From: Phlebotomus papatasi
Taxonomy: Eukaryota; Arthropoda; Insecta; Diptera; Psychodidae
Length of the DNA stretch: 64,000 bases
Reading direction: 5' to 3'
Assembly: GCF_024763615.1 (NCBI RefSeq)
Contig: NC_077224.1
Location: 75,278,712 to 75,342,711, forward strand
The notes beneath the pieces are model-generated. The model saw only the letters and a list, made by a program, of their open reading frames with translations, did no database searches and had not been told where the DNA came from. Each line of letters opens with the position of its first letter. Within the stretch, counting starts at the first letter, position 1. Shown here one piece after another: positions 23,641-35,300 of this stretch. Position numbers and translations under genes: made by a program.

Positions 23641-24714
23641 TAGGGTAAAGGCTTATAATTTTGGACAATCTGCTTATAAGCATCGATGTTCCAAGTTTGA
23701 AGTGCGATATTTTCAATACTAATTGGTATTTTTATGTTACTCTCTTTTCATAAGGGTTGTTTAGAAACTTGGCAAGCTATTTATCGTCTGTTTCTTACTA
23801 AAATTAGTTTTAATACGTTTAAAAATGAATTGATATGTAGAGGTGCATTTGACTCTTATTTTGGACAACTTGTTTGTATATTTAGACAGCTAATTCGCCT
23901 CAATAGGATGCCTATTGTTTACTATTTTAAGAACCAATCTTACCATGTCCTCCGAAGAAGCAAAATAGCTGCCTTATAGAACCAAGTATTAGACAAGTCT
24001 TTTAGTGCACTTTTAAAAGGCTTAAAGTGAATATTTTCTGTTGAAATTCCCATAGCAGCTCTTAAGATCCTTAAAAGTGCGCCACTTTACTCATAGTAAT
24101 CTCAGTGATGGAACCAAGAGCGTTATAAGTAAATAAATAGATTTTTGGTTCTATAGTGCCTTTCTTAGGGAATTCTACAAGACTATTTCAAGAAAAAAAT
24201 GCTGCTTGGGCTCTTCCTGTTTATGTAAGGGAACCATAGAACGTTACAAGAAGCCCAGAAATTTGCTATATCATTCATTAAAGTGAGTTGACTTCGGTAA
24301 TCCAAGTACTCGCAGATTCGCTCATTCCTTGGCCTTTCCGGAAGCCTTTTAAGGCTTTTCTCACTACATATCGTTCGTAGAGATGATGTTCCTTTGTTTC
24401 TTCAGGCATTTATACAACCTAGTCGTCAAAAAAGCTAAAAGTTCACGAAATTTCGAGAGAAAAACATTAAAATGAGGACTATCACCTCACTGACTGGTGA
24501 ACCTCGTAGAAAATTTCCCATTTTTCACACGAAAAACGTAATTCACTTCAGGTCAAATGTACAAATCTTTCAAAATCTAACGAAGATAGAATTCATTATT
24601 CATCAAATATTGGATTAAAAATCCATAATTTTAATCAATTTATTTTTGGTGTCCAGTTTTATCCTCAAAGTGTCCAAATTTAGAAACTGTCCGAAATTAT
24701 GAGCCTTTACCCTA
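23641..24714. mobile_element. TAGGG element S (1,074 bp) with TTTTGGACA motif
   Basis: Left end TAGGGTAAAGGCTTATAATT and right end AATTATGAGCCTTTACCCTA are inverted matches. TTTTGGACAA occurs near 23660 and near 23860. The inverses GTGTCCAAATT and CTGTCCGAAATT sit near the right end. Between the left motifs the text aligns with element E (CAAGTTTGAAGTGCGATATT versus CAAGTTTGAAATGTAATATT). It holds a copy of repeat K at about 23947. No transposase frame. Confidence 0.8.
23947..24145. repeat. Repeat K, copy 1, inside element S
   Basis: About 190 bp starting AGAAGCAAAATAGCTGCC and ending GAGCGTTATAAGTAAATAAA. It matches 42545-42730 with only scattered differences. Because S continues normally on either side, K probably inserted into S. 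K may extend to about 24265, where inverted words (GGTTCTATAG, ACGTTACAAGAAGCC) continue. Confidence 0.7.
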
Positions 24715-24739
24715 ATCCCTGATTTTTTCATCCCCCAAA

Positions 24740-25110
24740 ATTTCCGCCTTCCTCTCCCTGGGGACCACTTTTCTCAACACATCTTCGCGCTTCAGACGAT
24801 TTTGGGAAATGATGTCTCGCTACTTGTCCGTCTGTCCATCTATCCGTCTGGGTGTCGCCTGCTCTAGAGTTCAAATAGTAAGAGATAGTGAGTCGGAATC
24901 CTCGGGAGACCTCTCATAAGTCGACCCAGGGATCTTTAACATGTCGCTCATTTTTTCTCCACTCCTCACCTTCCCCTCCAAAACCATGTTATTGGGATTG
25001 CTCGAAAACGTACCGTGCGATTTCTACATTTTCTGATATGTTTTAGAGATTACCCAGGCGGATGTTTCGTCCACAATACAGTTTAATCGTTCCTAATAAG
25101 AGTTTTTCAG
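24740..25110. repeat. Dispersed repeat with GTCCGTCTGTCCATC block
   Basis: GC-richer text (CGCTACTTGTCCGTCTGTCC, ATCTATCCGTCTGGGTGTCG, CCTCACCTTCCCCTCC) flanked by AT-rich DNA and following element S. The style, short imperfect CCRTCTGTCC steps then an exon-like but non-coding segment, suggests a dispersed non-autonomous element. There is no second copy in the window, so this is tentative. Confidence 0.3.
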
Positions 25111-25390
25111 GTAATGACTAAGAAGCCTCTAGAGAGCGCATTTATCAACCGAATGGGGTCATGTTTAGACTTAGTTGGAAAGTTTTTGGATTTTCTGACA
25201 AGACTTAATCGTCAACAATCGGTTATGAACTTAGTAAAAAACCGACTCATAACCGATAATTAATTTTTATCAGAAAATGAATTGCATTACTCGTAAGCTA
25301 TTTTAGACGATCTCTGAATAATTTATTAATCAATTCAAATCAATTGCAAAACAGTAAATGATAAATAATGCGAAAGTAATGCACTAGACA

Positions 25391-25511
25391 CACTTACGAC
25401 TTAAGCCGATAGACAGTTTAAAATTATGGAAATATAGTTTGACCATTACTTCTGTTCTGATATAATTACACTAAGCCGCCTCTCGGCTGATCCTCAGGTC
25501 TATTAAGGCCC
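25391..25511. mobile_element. MITE family G, copy 2
   Basis: CACTTACGACTTAAGCCGAT on the left and CTAAGCCGCCTCTCGGCT on the right, as in the copy at 6709. About 120 bp with an AT-rich core. Confidence 0.65.
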
Positions 25512-25514
25512 TTA

Positions 25515-28500
25515 AGAAGGAAAGAATTTTAAACAAATGTTAAATAATTTTAAAATATTAATTAATTAAAAAGAGGGGGGCTCATCTTAAGTTATGTGGC
25601 TTTCGCTTATTCCTCAAGTCCTTCACAAGTATAAGTATCTAGAACAAGTTTTGTATAGAAAACAATAGAAAAATAAGTTTATCCAGTATGAAGTATATTG
25701 AAATTTTCGTGTTTTGTTATCGGAAAGAGTAAGATGAATATGCTTTATATTCGCTACAAAAGCTTCTCTGACTCTCGTATTTTTAAATAGAGTTCACAAA
25801 TGGTTTGTAGAGCAAAATCATATCATGGTAAGATCCAGTTTCATTTAAATTTACCAATGAGGATAAGTAAGGAGAGAATTCAAAGCACGAATCAACTTTA
25901 TGATTTTTTAAAATGCAACAAAATGGGACGGGTCAGATTTTTAAACTTTCATCCCTTTCATCCATCTCCAAGTATAACAGAAAAAATGTTGAGCATTAGG
26001 GAAAGTTATGAACCTCCCTCATGTGCTTTTCTCTAACAAAGTGAAATCTTATGAGAAGCTTTTCTTCGTCACTTTTCCAACTTATATCCAAGACAGAATT
26101 TCTGTAGCTAAGACACGATTTCCTCTGAAATTTTCCAACCAAATGGTATGAGAGGAAATTTTCATGTAGATCCAAATAGTTTGGAGAGACCTGAATTTTC
26201 CAATTGAGACGTCTCAATTATGAGGTCTTTTCTCATGACATCCCGTTGATCCTTCCAGAGAGAAAATTGACTTGCTATCTTGATTGTCCTTATGTGTCCT
26301 TTTTAGGATAGAAATTGCACCATTTATATCTCTCCATTCTTCATCATTATAGAAGGTTTTCTTTGAGAATTTTACAATCCATTGAACCCCTACATCCTGA
26401 CTTCTTGTTGTTGCTTCTTGGGAATGAATAATGAGGGATTGAAGATTGGAAAATCAAAGTAGATGTAGATATATGTATGGATTATTTGATTATTTGTCAG
26501 TCAAGTAGCGTAAAATGTTGCGTCACTGATTGAGGAAAATTTCACGCTTCATCGTTTCAATGTTTCTCTACCAGACCAAAAAGATGATTTTTCCGTGAAC
26601 TTCCGTTCAAAAGGGAACGAAGAGAAAAGTGCCGGAGGAAAAGTCAATGGGGAAAAAAGCTCCAAGAGATATTCGGTGGTATTTGTTGGGTGGAAAACTA
26701 GCGTGTTGTAACGTCATACACTCAGATTTCCACTCAATGGTAAAGTGGTATTACATCCCTCTCACACACATTCATTGAATTCTGTCGTATTTCTCTATAT
26801 TCCATGGACTTTTCCACACAACATCTCCCCAGTTGCCCCCCCCCCTCCAACCCCGAAAGCCAGGAAAAAAGAAAATACTCACACACATGGCCCAGAGAGC
26901 ATGAGCACAAGAGAGAGCGAAATGCTGTGCAGCAAAATTTTCCTCGAGGACGAAAATCAAAATCGTTGAGAGGGTTTTTCAGTTCGGGAAAAGCTCTCAA
27001 ACTGTTCAGAGGTGATTTTTTTTCGAAAGCCCACCCATCCCCCAAAACAGAAGCACTCAAAGTTGTCTGAATACTCAGGGGTTTCTAGTCGTGTGGAAAG
27101 TGCAGCAACAAGAATAAAATAAGCGCGACCATCCCCCTATAACCCTTGTTAGCCATTTTTGTCACTTTCCCTTAATCCCTTGCGCTGTTTCGTGTTTTAA
27201 TTTATTTATAGGATATTTTAAATGGGAGGGTTCTAAAAGCAAAAACCTAAAACACAGAAGCAGTAAATCGGATTCCATTGGTGTGGCTTTTTTCTCTGGT
27301 GAAGACGAGAATTAAGGGTAAATTTTGAGTAGTGAAATTTTCATGAAGGTGCAGACAGAGACACAAGTCGTGGATTTACATTTGCGTCACTTCCTAACCA
27401 CATTCAGGAAGTAATCATGGCCATTTTTGGGGTGAGTTCCTAACCACTAAAAAAAAGAAGACGTGTACGAGCCGTTTTTCCCTCCATGTATTTTTTCCGC
27501 TGTTTTTTTTTCCATCCCAAGGAATTCATTTTCGTCTGTTTAACAGCCTTTTTATCATCCTCATTAAATATTTCACCGTGTCCTTCTGCAAAGTGTTTTG
27601 CCCTCCCCCCCCACCGCAAAAAAACAGGGATTTTCTGTTGTACGTTTATTGCAAATACCACAAGCAATTTATGTATAGTTTTATTGAAAATTCCAGTGAA
27701 AATTCTCACCACTTTTCCAATCAATCCCCCTACATCCACTGTCATACCCATCCATACATTGAATATACCCACACATGTTGTACAATTTATTCCATCGATC
27801 GAAATTGAAATTGTAGGATATATCGTAGATATGAAAATAACACTTCACACAAAGCTTTTATTTTTAAACCGTCCAAAAAAACATTTGCGTTGTATAATTT
27901 ACGGCTAAATGACACGTGATACAGCTTAACAATATTTAAAAAAAACAGCGTGATTTGATTAATATTGAAAGGCAAATTCCAGCAAATTCGTTAGGCTTGA
28001 GGTATTTCAAATTAATTAAATTTGAGCATTGTTTCACACTCAGCTGTAGGAAAAATGTGTAGAAGTCACATGAGACGTGGTCATTATTAATGCTCACGGA
28101 AATTTCTCATGAAATTCACCCTGTCGAGAGAGACATAATTCATAAACAAAAAGGGCATGACACCCATATCCATGCAACATTAAATGTATATGGTATAAAA
28201 AACGTTGGATAATTGCTTTAGGGATTAATATAAAAAACTAAACTTTGAAAAAAAATGCGATTAACTACTTCCTTCAGTTGTGATTCTTTCACTTGAAATG
28301 ATAATACATTTTTTGATGTTTCTCATTATGAAAAATCTGCCTTTAAAAACTTTAGTACTCAACAAGGGAGAGATTTTAGTCGAGGAATCGTGTACACTAC
28401 TTTCAGCACTTCCTAAATTTATATGGAAAGAATTCCACACTTCTGGAAGTGCTATAGGTGATTTCCAGCACTTCTTGCACTTCTAAGCACTTTCAAGCTC

Positions 28501-29300
28501 TCCCGGCGTTTGAATTTAAAAGAAACGACTAAAACCTAATTTGCATTTTCATCAACAGTTGGATTTGTATTATTATTTTTTGTTTTTCGGATATTGTAAT
28601 TGCATTTTAATTCAACTGAAAATAAAATTTTTATTTTAATTATTTCTCGTGGAATGCTAGTTTTTTATATTAAACTGGAAAAACTTATTCATACGGAATT
28701 ATTCTGCAAGCGTCTGTCTTATAATAAATTTATTTTTTCATGAATGTCAAATATTTAAAATAAAAAATGGTATTCAAAAGAAAATATGAATTAAGAAATT
28801 TGCATAGAAAATAGCATATTTTCTTGCTGCATAATGCCATTTAGAGCGTTTTTTCGGTCCCAACATATGCATAATCCCGGGACTGAGTGTAGATGTAAAA
28901 AATATTCAAAATTCTACCAAGAGCATTAATATTTTTTTAATAGTTTTTAATCTCTCTATTTAAATCATTGTCTAGAAAAAAATATATAAGTATAATATAA
29001 GAATATATAAGAAAAAAATATATAAAAAAAACGCATTTTGTATGTGAATGATGATATATTTTGATCTCAAAACATGCGAAAATCTAGTTTATAATACAAA
29101 TACCACGTTTCTAAAGAAAAAAAAACAAGTCGTTTTAAGTTAAAAATGTTATTTTTGTATACAAAAAGTGCATAATAAAATAATATATTGCTGAATTAAA
29201 ACTCAAAAACAAAAGAACCATTTATAATCTTTGCAGATTTCGGATTTACACAACTTTAGTCTACTATTAGTCAAAAATAACATTTGTTCGTAAATGTTCG
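25515..29300. other. No gene seen
   Basis: About 25800-27900 is richer in C and G and looks unique, with homopolymer C runs (26838, 27604). It holds the longest open frames outside the genes (27486-27908 plus, 26734-27060 minus). They have poor composition, no family motifs and equal-length frames on the other strand. Low-complexity TATAA-rich DNA lies at about 28970-29030. A short inverted pair (GGGAGAGA near 28364, GCTCTCCC near 28497) bounds about 140 bp. Confidence 0.4.
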
Positions 29301-29304
29301 TAAA

Positions 29305-29777
29305 TAGGAGGAATGTACTCTTCCTTCGAACGTTCATGCCTGCGAATAATGTGAATTTTCTTTTAGTTTTCCTAAGAGACTTACGCATTTCTATTAAATA
29401 TTATTTGGCTTATCATCATATGTTGATAATTCCGTGATAATTTTGTGTAAATATCTTAACTGAGAAAAAAGAAGGTGCGATTAACCTTTTTTCCTCGTAA
29501 CTTTAATATTTTTTAGGTGTAAAAATATATCAACATTTTTTTATGTTAATTTTACACCTTTTTAAGTGTAAAATTAACATGAAAAAGGGAAACTTTAACC
29601 CATAATATACCTAAAAAGCATAATATTTACACCGATTTCGGATCAATAATGCAGGGCAAAATTAACATTTCTGGATTTTTATTTTAACTTTTTCAGAATT
29701 CTCTCAGTGCTACGAAAAACAAAAGAAATTTACATTATTCAAAGGCATGAAGTTCGAAGGGAGAGAACTTTCCACTA
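29305..29777. mobile_element. MITE family D, copy split by MITE C
   Basis: Left part 29305-29458 and right part 29710-29777 align with the intact copy at 22782 (CGAATAATGTGAATTTTC on the left, GAAGGGAGAGAACTTTCC on the right). The 251-bp family C element lies between them. Removing it restores the family order. Confidence 0.8.
29459..29709. mobile_element. MITE family C, copy 1, nested in D
   Basis: Begins ACTGAGAAAAAAGAAGGTGC and ends TTCTCTCAGTG. The core has AGGTGTAAAAATATATCAAC and TTTACACCGATTTCGGATCA. A second copy at 50925-51144 shares these in the same order. It also contains an inner hairpin around AGGTGTAAAA/TTTTACACCT words. No coding content. Confidence 0.8.
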
Positions 29778-29920
29778 CACAAAAAATGTGCATAAAATTA
29801 TGTCATTTGTTTCAAATGCCTTCAAAAAACAAAAACTGCTCGTCAAGAAATGAGAAAAATATAAATTTTGGTTTGGAAGCCAGAGTGTGTGCGAAGACGG
29901 ATAGTCTTTCCCTGCTAATG

Positions 29921-31193
29921 TAGGGGAGACCGGGGAGGAGTGGGACACTTTTTCATGTTTTGACTTTGAGACACTATTCTAAAAAACCACGATAGTGTAT
30001 TACAATTTTATGCGGTCAGTAGGATACTTATGGGTGTTGACTTTATAAAAAGTATTCGATAGAACTTGGAAAACAACTGAGTTTTCTTGGAGAAGATAAA
30101 ACATTTTACTTGACGCTTTGTCCCCAACCTCCCCGATATGGGGCAGTATGGGACGCAAAAGGGGATGTTTGGGACGCGTTTTTTCTCGCATAATTTGTAT
30201 TACTGTAACACGTTAATTAATTTTAAATACCAGATTAAAAATATTTCTGATAGAAATAAAAATGTTTAATCTTTTATTTACACTTAGAAATTAATATCAA
30301 TTTTATTTGTACAGTAGAATCATCTATTATCAATCAATTATTTAAAGTATTTTCTTCTTATCTTCCATCTACCTTTCTTTTATTTTTTTTATTCTAAATA
30401 TTGCAATCATGATTCTGAAATTCCTCAGGCGAGTAGATTTTCTTGCAACTCTTAGTTTTGAACTCATTGATTTTACGACAACTGCATTGTACCTGTTTTC
30501 TCATTATTTCTCTGAATTAGCTCTTGCCTTGCCTTTTCTGGAGAACTTGTTCGAGAAATTTTCGAAAAAAATAGTTTTTAACTAGATTGGGCAAAGATCG
30601 AATATCCTCTGAGAGGGAATTATTGATTCCCAAGACAATGATGGTTTAATTGTCCCTGTAGTTAGAGAAATCTGCTCCACTGGTAAACTTTGCACAAGAA
30701 GGAGATTTCCAGTAGAAACTGGGCATTACTCTTCATTTTGACAATAAACAATTGCAAACAACCTACAATACTGTCGAAAATCAACGTCCCATTCATCCTC
30801 ATTCAGGTGTCCCAAACATCCCCACGTGTAGTTTTGGTATTTAAAACCTTTATGTAAAAAACAAGAGCGTATAATCTCTGAAACTTTTATAAAAATATGT
30901 TTCCAGATTACACTGCTACCTAATGAGATAAAAAAGTTTTGATTATATATCGCTGATATAAAATACAAAGAGGAAAACTGAGACGTCAAAATATAGGATT
31001 TTTATCAATTTAAAAAAAAAAATGTTCATAGAATTAAAACAATAAAACTGAGGATATCCATTCTTTTAGTCAAGATACATCTTAATATTGCCTACGATAC
31101 AGTAATGGTTAAATCCCATTTATTTCAAAAATTAATTGAAAAAATCGCTTTGTCCCACACTACCCCTATCCCAAACCTCCCCGGTCTCCCCTA
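29921..31193. mobile_element. TAGGG element T1 (1,273 bp) with GTGGGACA motifs
   Basis: Left end TAGGGGAGACCGGGGAGG; right end CCTCCCCGGTCTCCCCTA, an exact inverse over 18 bases. Motifs: GTGGGACAC (near 29940), ATGGGACGC and TTTGGGACGC (near 30147-30180), the inverse GTGTCCCAAACATCCCC (near 30806) and TTGTCCCACAC (near 31151). It has no long reading frame, so it is non-autonomous or decayed. Confidence 0.8.
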
Positions 31194-31195
31194 TC

Positions 31196-31715
31196 GTAAA
31201 TTCTTACAAATTCGGACATTTGAGACCGAAATGTTGCCCCAATTAGAAAAAGTTCGGGCGTGAGACTGTTTGAAATCTACCAGTTATTGTTCTCCAGATA
31301 ATTGATGCGTTACTCCAGATAGTTGATGTGTTAAACCAGTCCTGAAACAAAGGATTTTTGTAAAAAAAAATTTGCAAAGACTCTTTCAGTAACGTGTTTG
31401 GCGCTTTTACTACTTTTTTACACGTCACTGAAAAAGTCTTTGCAGAAAGAAAATTTAGAAATTATTAAATTGTGAAATATTTAAATCCCATAAAAACCTT
31501 CCCAACTGATTTTTCCTGCTGTGATGTTTTTCCTTAATTCCCACAAAGTAAACGAATCCTCAAGAAATCACAGAAACATAGTCGTAGTCGAGCACTGAAG
31601 AAGTTCCGTATCCGGACCGAAAGCTCTGGGCAAGATTAAAAAGTTGTTTTAGTCTTGAGGTGAAGAAAACTTTCACTGGTGATTACCGGAATTTTTCTAT
31701 TACCAGTTCTATTAC
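31196..31715. other. Between element T1 and the LTR element; no gene seen
   Basis: Contains a degraded repeat (AAATTCGGACATTTGAGACC near 31208, similar to text at 1396) and an inverted pair (GACTCTTTCAGTAACGTG near 31379, CACGTCACTGAAAAAGTC near 31421) that bounds a small foldback of about 60 bp. Confidence 0.4.
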
Positions 31716-31719
31716 CTAT

Positions 31720-31956
31720 TGTTAGACGAAAAGCCACGATAAGCGTAAAATCCCTCTGCTGTGGCTTACCCATAGAGTTTATACCATAACGGTATGTCCC
31801 ACACGAGCATAGCGTGCACCTCGAGGCGAGATATTCGCTCATTGCTCGGCCAGTCACTCAGTATGTGACGAGTGCCCAGGCAGTGAAGTGGAGTCTGAGG
31901 GTCGTCCTCAGGTGTTTGCAATATTTAAGCCTCGATCTCACTGATTTCGGTTAACA
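31720..31956 (+). repeat. 5' LTR
   Basis: 237 bp, TG...CA, with TATTTAAG at about 31922 as a possible TATA box followed by CTCACTGA as a possible initiator. No AATAAA was seen. It matches 37293-37529 base for base as far as I can read. Confidence 0.85.
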
Positions 31957-32395
31957 AATCAGAAGAATGGGATCGCAACCTAGCCCGCGTGAGTGTAGTG
32001 AGTCACGTGATAGTGAAAAGTGAGTGAAAAAGCCGGAAAATTGGGTAAAATGAGCTTGAAATGCCGGCGTGTGCGAGAGAATGTTCTGAAACATTCTCCA
32101 ATTCTTGGAAAAAAAAAGCACACAAAGGCCGGTTTTCAAGGGAATTTTTGCCCAAAGTACGGCGAAAAAGTGCTGGGAAAGTGCTTGAGAGGGCTCTAAG
32201 AGGGGTTCAGATGTGCCCCAAAGAAGCCCAAGTACATCCCGAGTGAAAATAGTGCCAGAAAAGCCGTGGAAAGACGGTGGAAGCAGAGCGTCGCAGCTGA
32301 AGGAGAGAAAGAGAGCATCTCTTCGGGGGATTTTCATCGAGGAAAATCCGCGAAAGCAGCGATCATCGGCATTCGTGATCGGTGGAAATAGGTAA
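31957..32395 (+). other. GC-rich leader of the LTR element, host 5'UTR-like
   Basis: Markedly richer in G and C than its surroundings and full of GTGAGTG and GTGAAAAG words. Several short ATG-initiated frames lie in it (MGSQPSPREC... of about 19 codons; a 48-codon frame from 32050). It ends at GGAAATAG|GTAAAAG, a plausible splice donor near 32391. In texture it resembles an insect 5' untranslated exon followed by intron. Whether it is the element's own leader or captured host DNA cannot be told from sequence alone. Confidence 0.4.
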
Positions 32396-35300
32396 AAGAA
32401 TATTAAGGGGAAATTGTTGTATTAATTTTTCCCTGAAAAGCCGCATTTTCTATGATTTTTCCCCATGAAATTGAATGCATTTTTGTGTGAATGGCCGGCC
32501 ATGTGAGTGTGAATGAGAGTGAGAGAGAGGCGTTTTACAGTTCTCTTTCCAGAATGTTCCTGCTATAGCGTGTGCAGAACAAGTTGCTGCTGGTGAGTGC
32601 ACACAAAGATATTTTCATTTATTTTATTGAGTGAAATGCTGAGTGAGGCTCAAAAAAAGAATACACTCAGAGAAAATTGTGCCGCAAATGCTGCGAGAAA
32701 AAAAGCAGAATTTTTAATAAATAATTTATTTGCGAGTTTCAGCATTTCACGGCCTCCTAAAATATTCTGTGAATTAAAAAAAAAAATAAATTTCGCGAAG
32801 TTGAATTAAATTGATTAGAAATCAAGAGTGTTGTTGTCGCGGGAAAATAATAGAAACACTCGGAAAAATCGATGCAACTTTATAACACTGAGAAAAATCA
32901 GATTTTTGCGAAGATTATTTTCAATAAATTGTAATTAATTGTGAGTGTTTGTTGTCGCAGTAAAGCACAAGAAACACTCAGAAAATTCATTTTTTTCAAT
33001 AAGCCGAAAATGAATGATTAGAAAAAAATGTTTTTATTGATTTCAATTAGAAAAAAAAAATCAATTCCTAATTGAATGGTTTTAGCTGAAGTTAAGCACA
33101 AGTAGAACACCAAGAGATATTGATGCTTTCGAATTAAATTTTGTAAGCTGTTTGAAATAAAATTTCAAAGAAGATCTTCTGAGTATTCTTCCGCGATATT
33201 TCCTATTAAAATACTCATGATAAAATATATTGATTTCAGATACATTTTTAGTTAAATTGTAAATTTATGGCGAAGATCTTAATGCTGGCAATTTAATTGA
33301 TTCGGTTCGCCTAATGAATTTAGCAAAGAGTATTTGTATTTAAAAAAAAAAGTGTGTGTTTCCAGCTTTCTTCAAGATAACTTGTTCTTTGTCCACTAGT
33401 CGAAGAAAAGTTCAAGGGAAATATTTTAAGATATTTCTCTATTATATTTGAAATTGTTGCAGATTGAGAATATCATGATGGATATTAGTCTGGGCTGTCT
33501 TGGGTTTATTGTTTTCCTAAGCCTCCTTGGAAATGAAACCAAGTTCTTGGATTTAGTGTTTTGAAGGGAGAACTTTTGAAGATGGCCTTTTCACAGATTT
33601 TATTTTACGCGTGTTGTCCTTCATACGCCAGAAAACGTAAACACCAAACCTTATTTTGGGCAGTCTTAGAAATTTTTGGGTTGAGCGTTAAACCTGATTT
33701 AACTCAGTAATTAGTGAAATTGCTCACGATAAATTCCTGAAAAATCCCATGGTTCCTTAAATGAGTTAATTTTGGAATCCACCGAATTTTCTACCAAATC
33801 TTTAATGAGAAGAACGAGTTGTGCTGGTAAATCTATCTCCTTTTCTATCACCTAAACCTTTGAAGGTGTTGTAGAATTAGTGCGTGCTTTGTCTGCTTGG
33901 TCGGACAAATCATTCATGGCAATGATGATGGGTCTTTGAAGGGAATGTTGTGCTCCCATTGTAAATAGATAAATGGTTACCATTGTCCACTAGTCCTTTA
34001 TCCAGGAACCTCAAGACTAGATCCACAGTATGCAGTCTTATGTCAGTTCCTCTAATTTATTAGAATAGTATGAGTTGGCTTCGCCATGAATAAATTAAAT
34101 CATACCTCCAAGCTCGAGATTTTAGAGTTGCAGCTGTCAGATGATATGAACTAAATTGAAAGTAGTTATTATAACAGAATGTTCTTTGGAGTCCTAAGTC
34201 AGAATTAATAACTGAGTTTCAAGTGTTTCCTAAAGGGGCGAGTTTAAATTTCGAGAAAGTTGGTGTTTCAAAGATTTCGATATTGACTGCCGTATTCTAT
34301 TACAATTACGGATTGAAGTCTCTTGAGTTTCAAACCTAGTGGAAACCCGAAAAAGTTTGTGGATGGCATTTCCACAACCTGACGAAAATTCCTTGAGACA
34401 TTTTTAGGTAATTGATCCTTATGGGTAAATTTCCCTGATGCAGTAATAGTCGTAGATTCTCAGAACTGCTCTGTTTTTCAAGAGGCCATCAGTTCGACTT
34501 CAATCATGCAGATGGCAACTTGATGTTCTGTTACGACAATTCGAATCCCTGTTATCAATTGTTGACACTTATCGTCCTGAAAAGACGGACATTTGGGCCA
34601 ATGGTTGGTAGGGTAGAATTACAAGGTAATGCATAGACATCAAGTGGTTATAGAAAGATGAAGTTCTGTTAATCTGTCCAAGTTCGAGAAATTGTTGTGT
34701 TGCCATTTACCCAGTTGCGAGTATTATAAGCTCAAAGAAATCTGAGAAGTACCAAAGTGTTCGAGTTACGAGTGAGCTAGTGATCTTTTGCTAGACTTGA
34801 TGACATAATTTGCCGTTATTTAGACTTGTGGTCTAGAAATTCACATCTGTGTTTCAGATTGAAGCTTCTGTAAGATCTGAGTTGGTTTGCTCCAGAATCA
34901 TGACCCATAGTTAGCGAAGCAAATATTAAACGGTGATCATAGATACGCAGATAGGGAATAAGGAGAATTAAGAATAGTTGAATTGAAATTGGTTGAATTG
35001 AGATTTGTGTTGAGGTCGATTTCATCAATTGAGTACAGATCGTTCTCTGGTCTTGAACCATGCAGTTCTTAAACGATCAGAATAGAACATAGATCGGGTT
35101 ACAGCATATTCTAAAAGTAAATATCCAGAGTTCCAGAAGAAGTTCCACGATTTTGAGATTTAAGGTTTTTGTCCAGAAAAGGTCCGGTTATTGCTATAAG
35201 AATTAGTTTAATGTATTTTGAATATGTTGGTTGCTGTTAGACTTTCCTGATCGATATACTCGAACGATTGGAAGAGAGTTTTGTGGTCGAGTGTAATTCC

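Noticed and set aside
26734..27060. Overlapping 108- and 88-codon frames on opposite strands
   Set aside because: They shadow each other in a C-run-rich unique region, and neither looks like a protein.
27486..27908. 140-codon plus-strand open frame
   Set aside because: Skewed composition driven by pyrimidine runs, a comparable frame on the other strand, no motif and no splice context.
31951..32337. 128-codon minus-strand frame in the LTR element leader
   Set aside because: It lies antisense across the LTR edge and a GC-rich leader, with low-information composition unlike any gag or pol protein.
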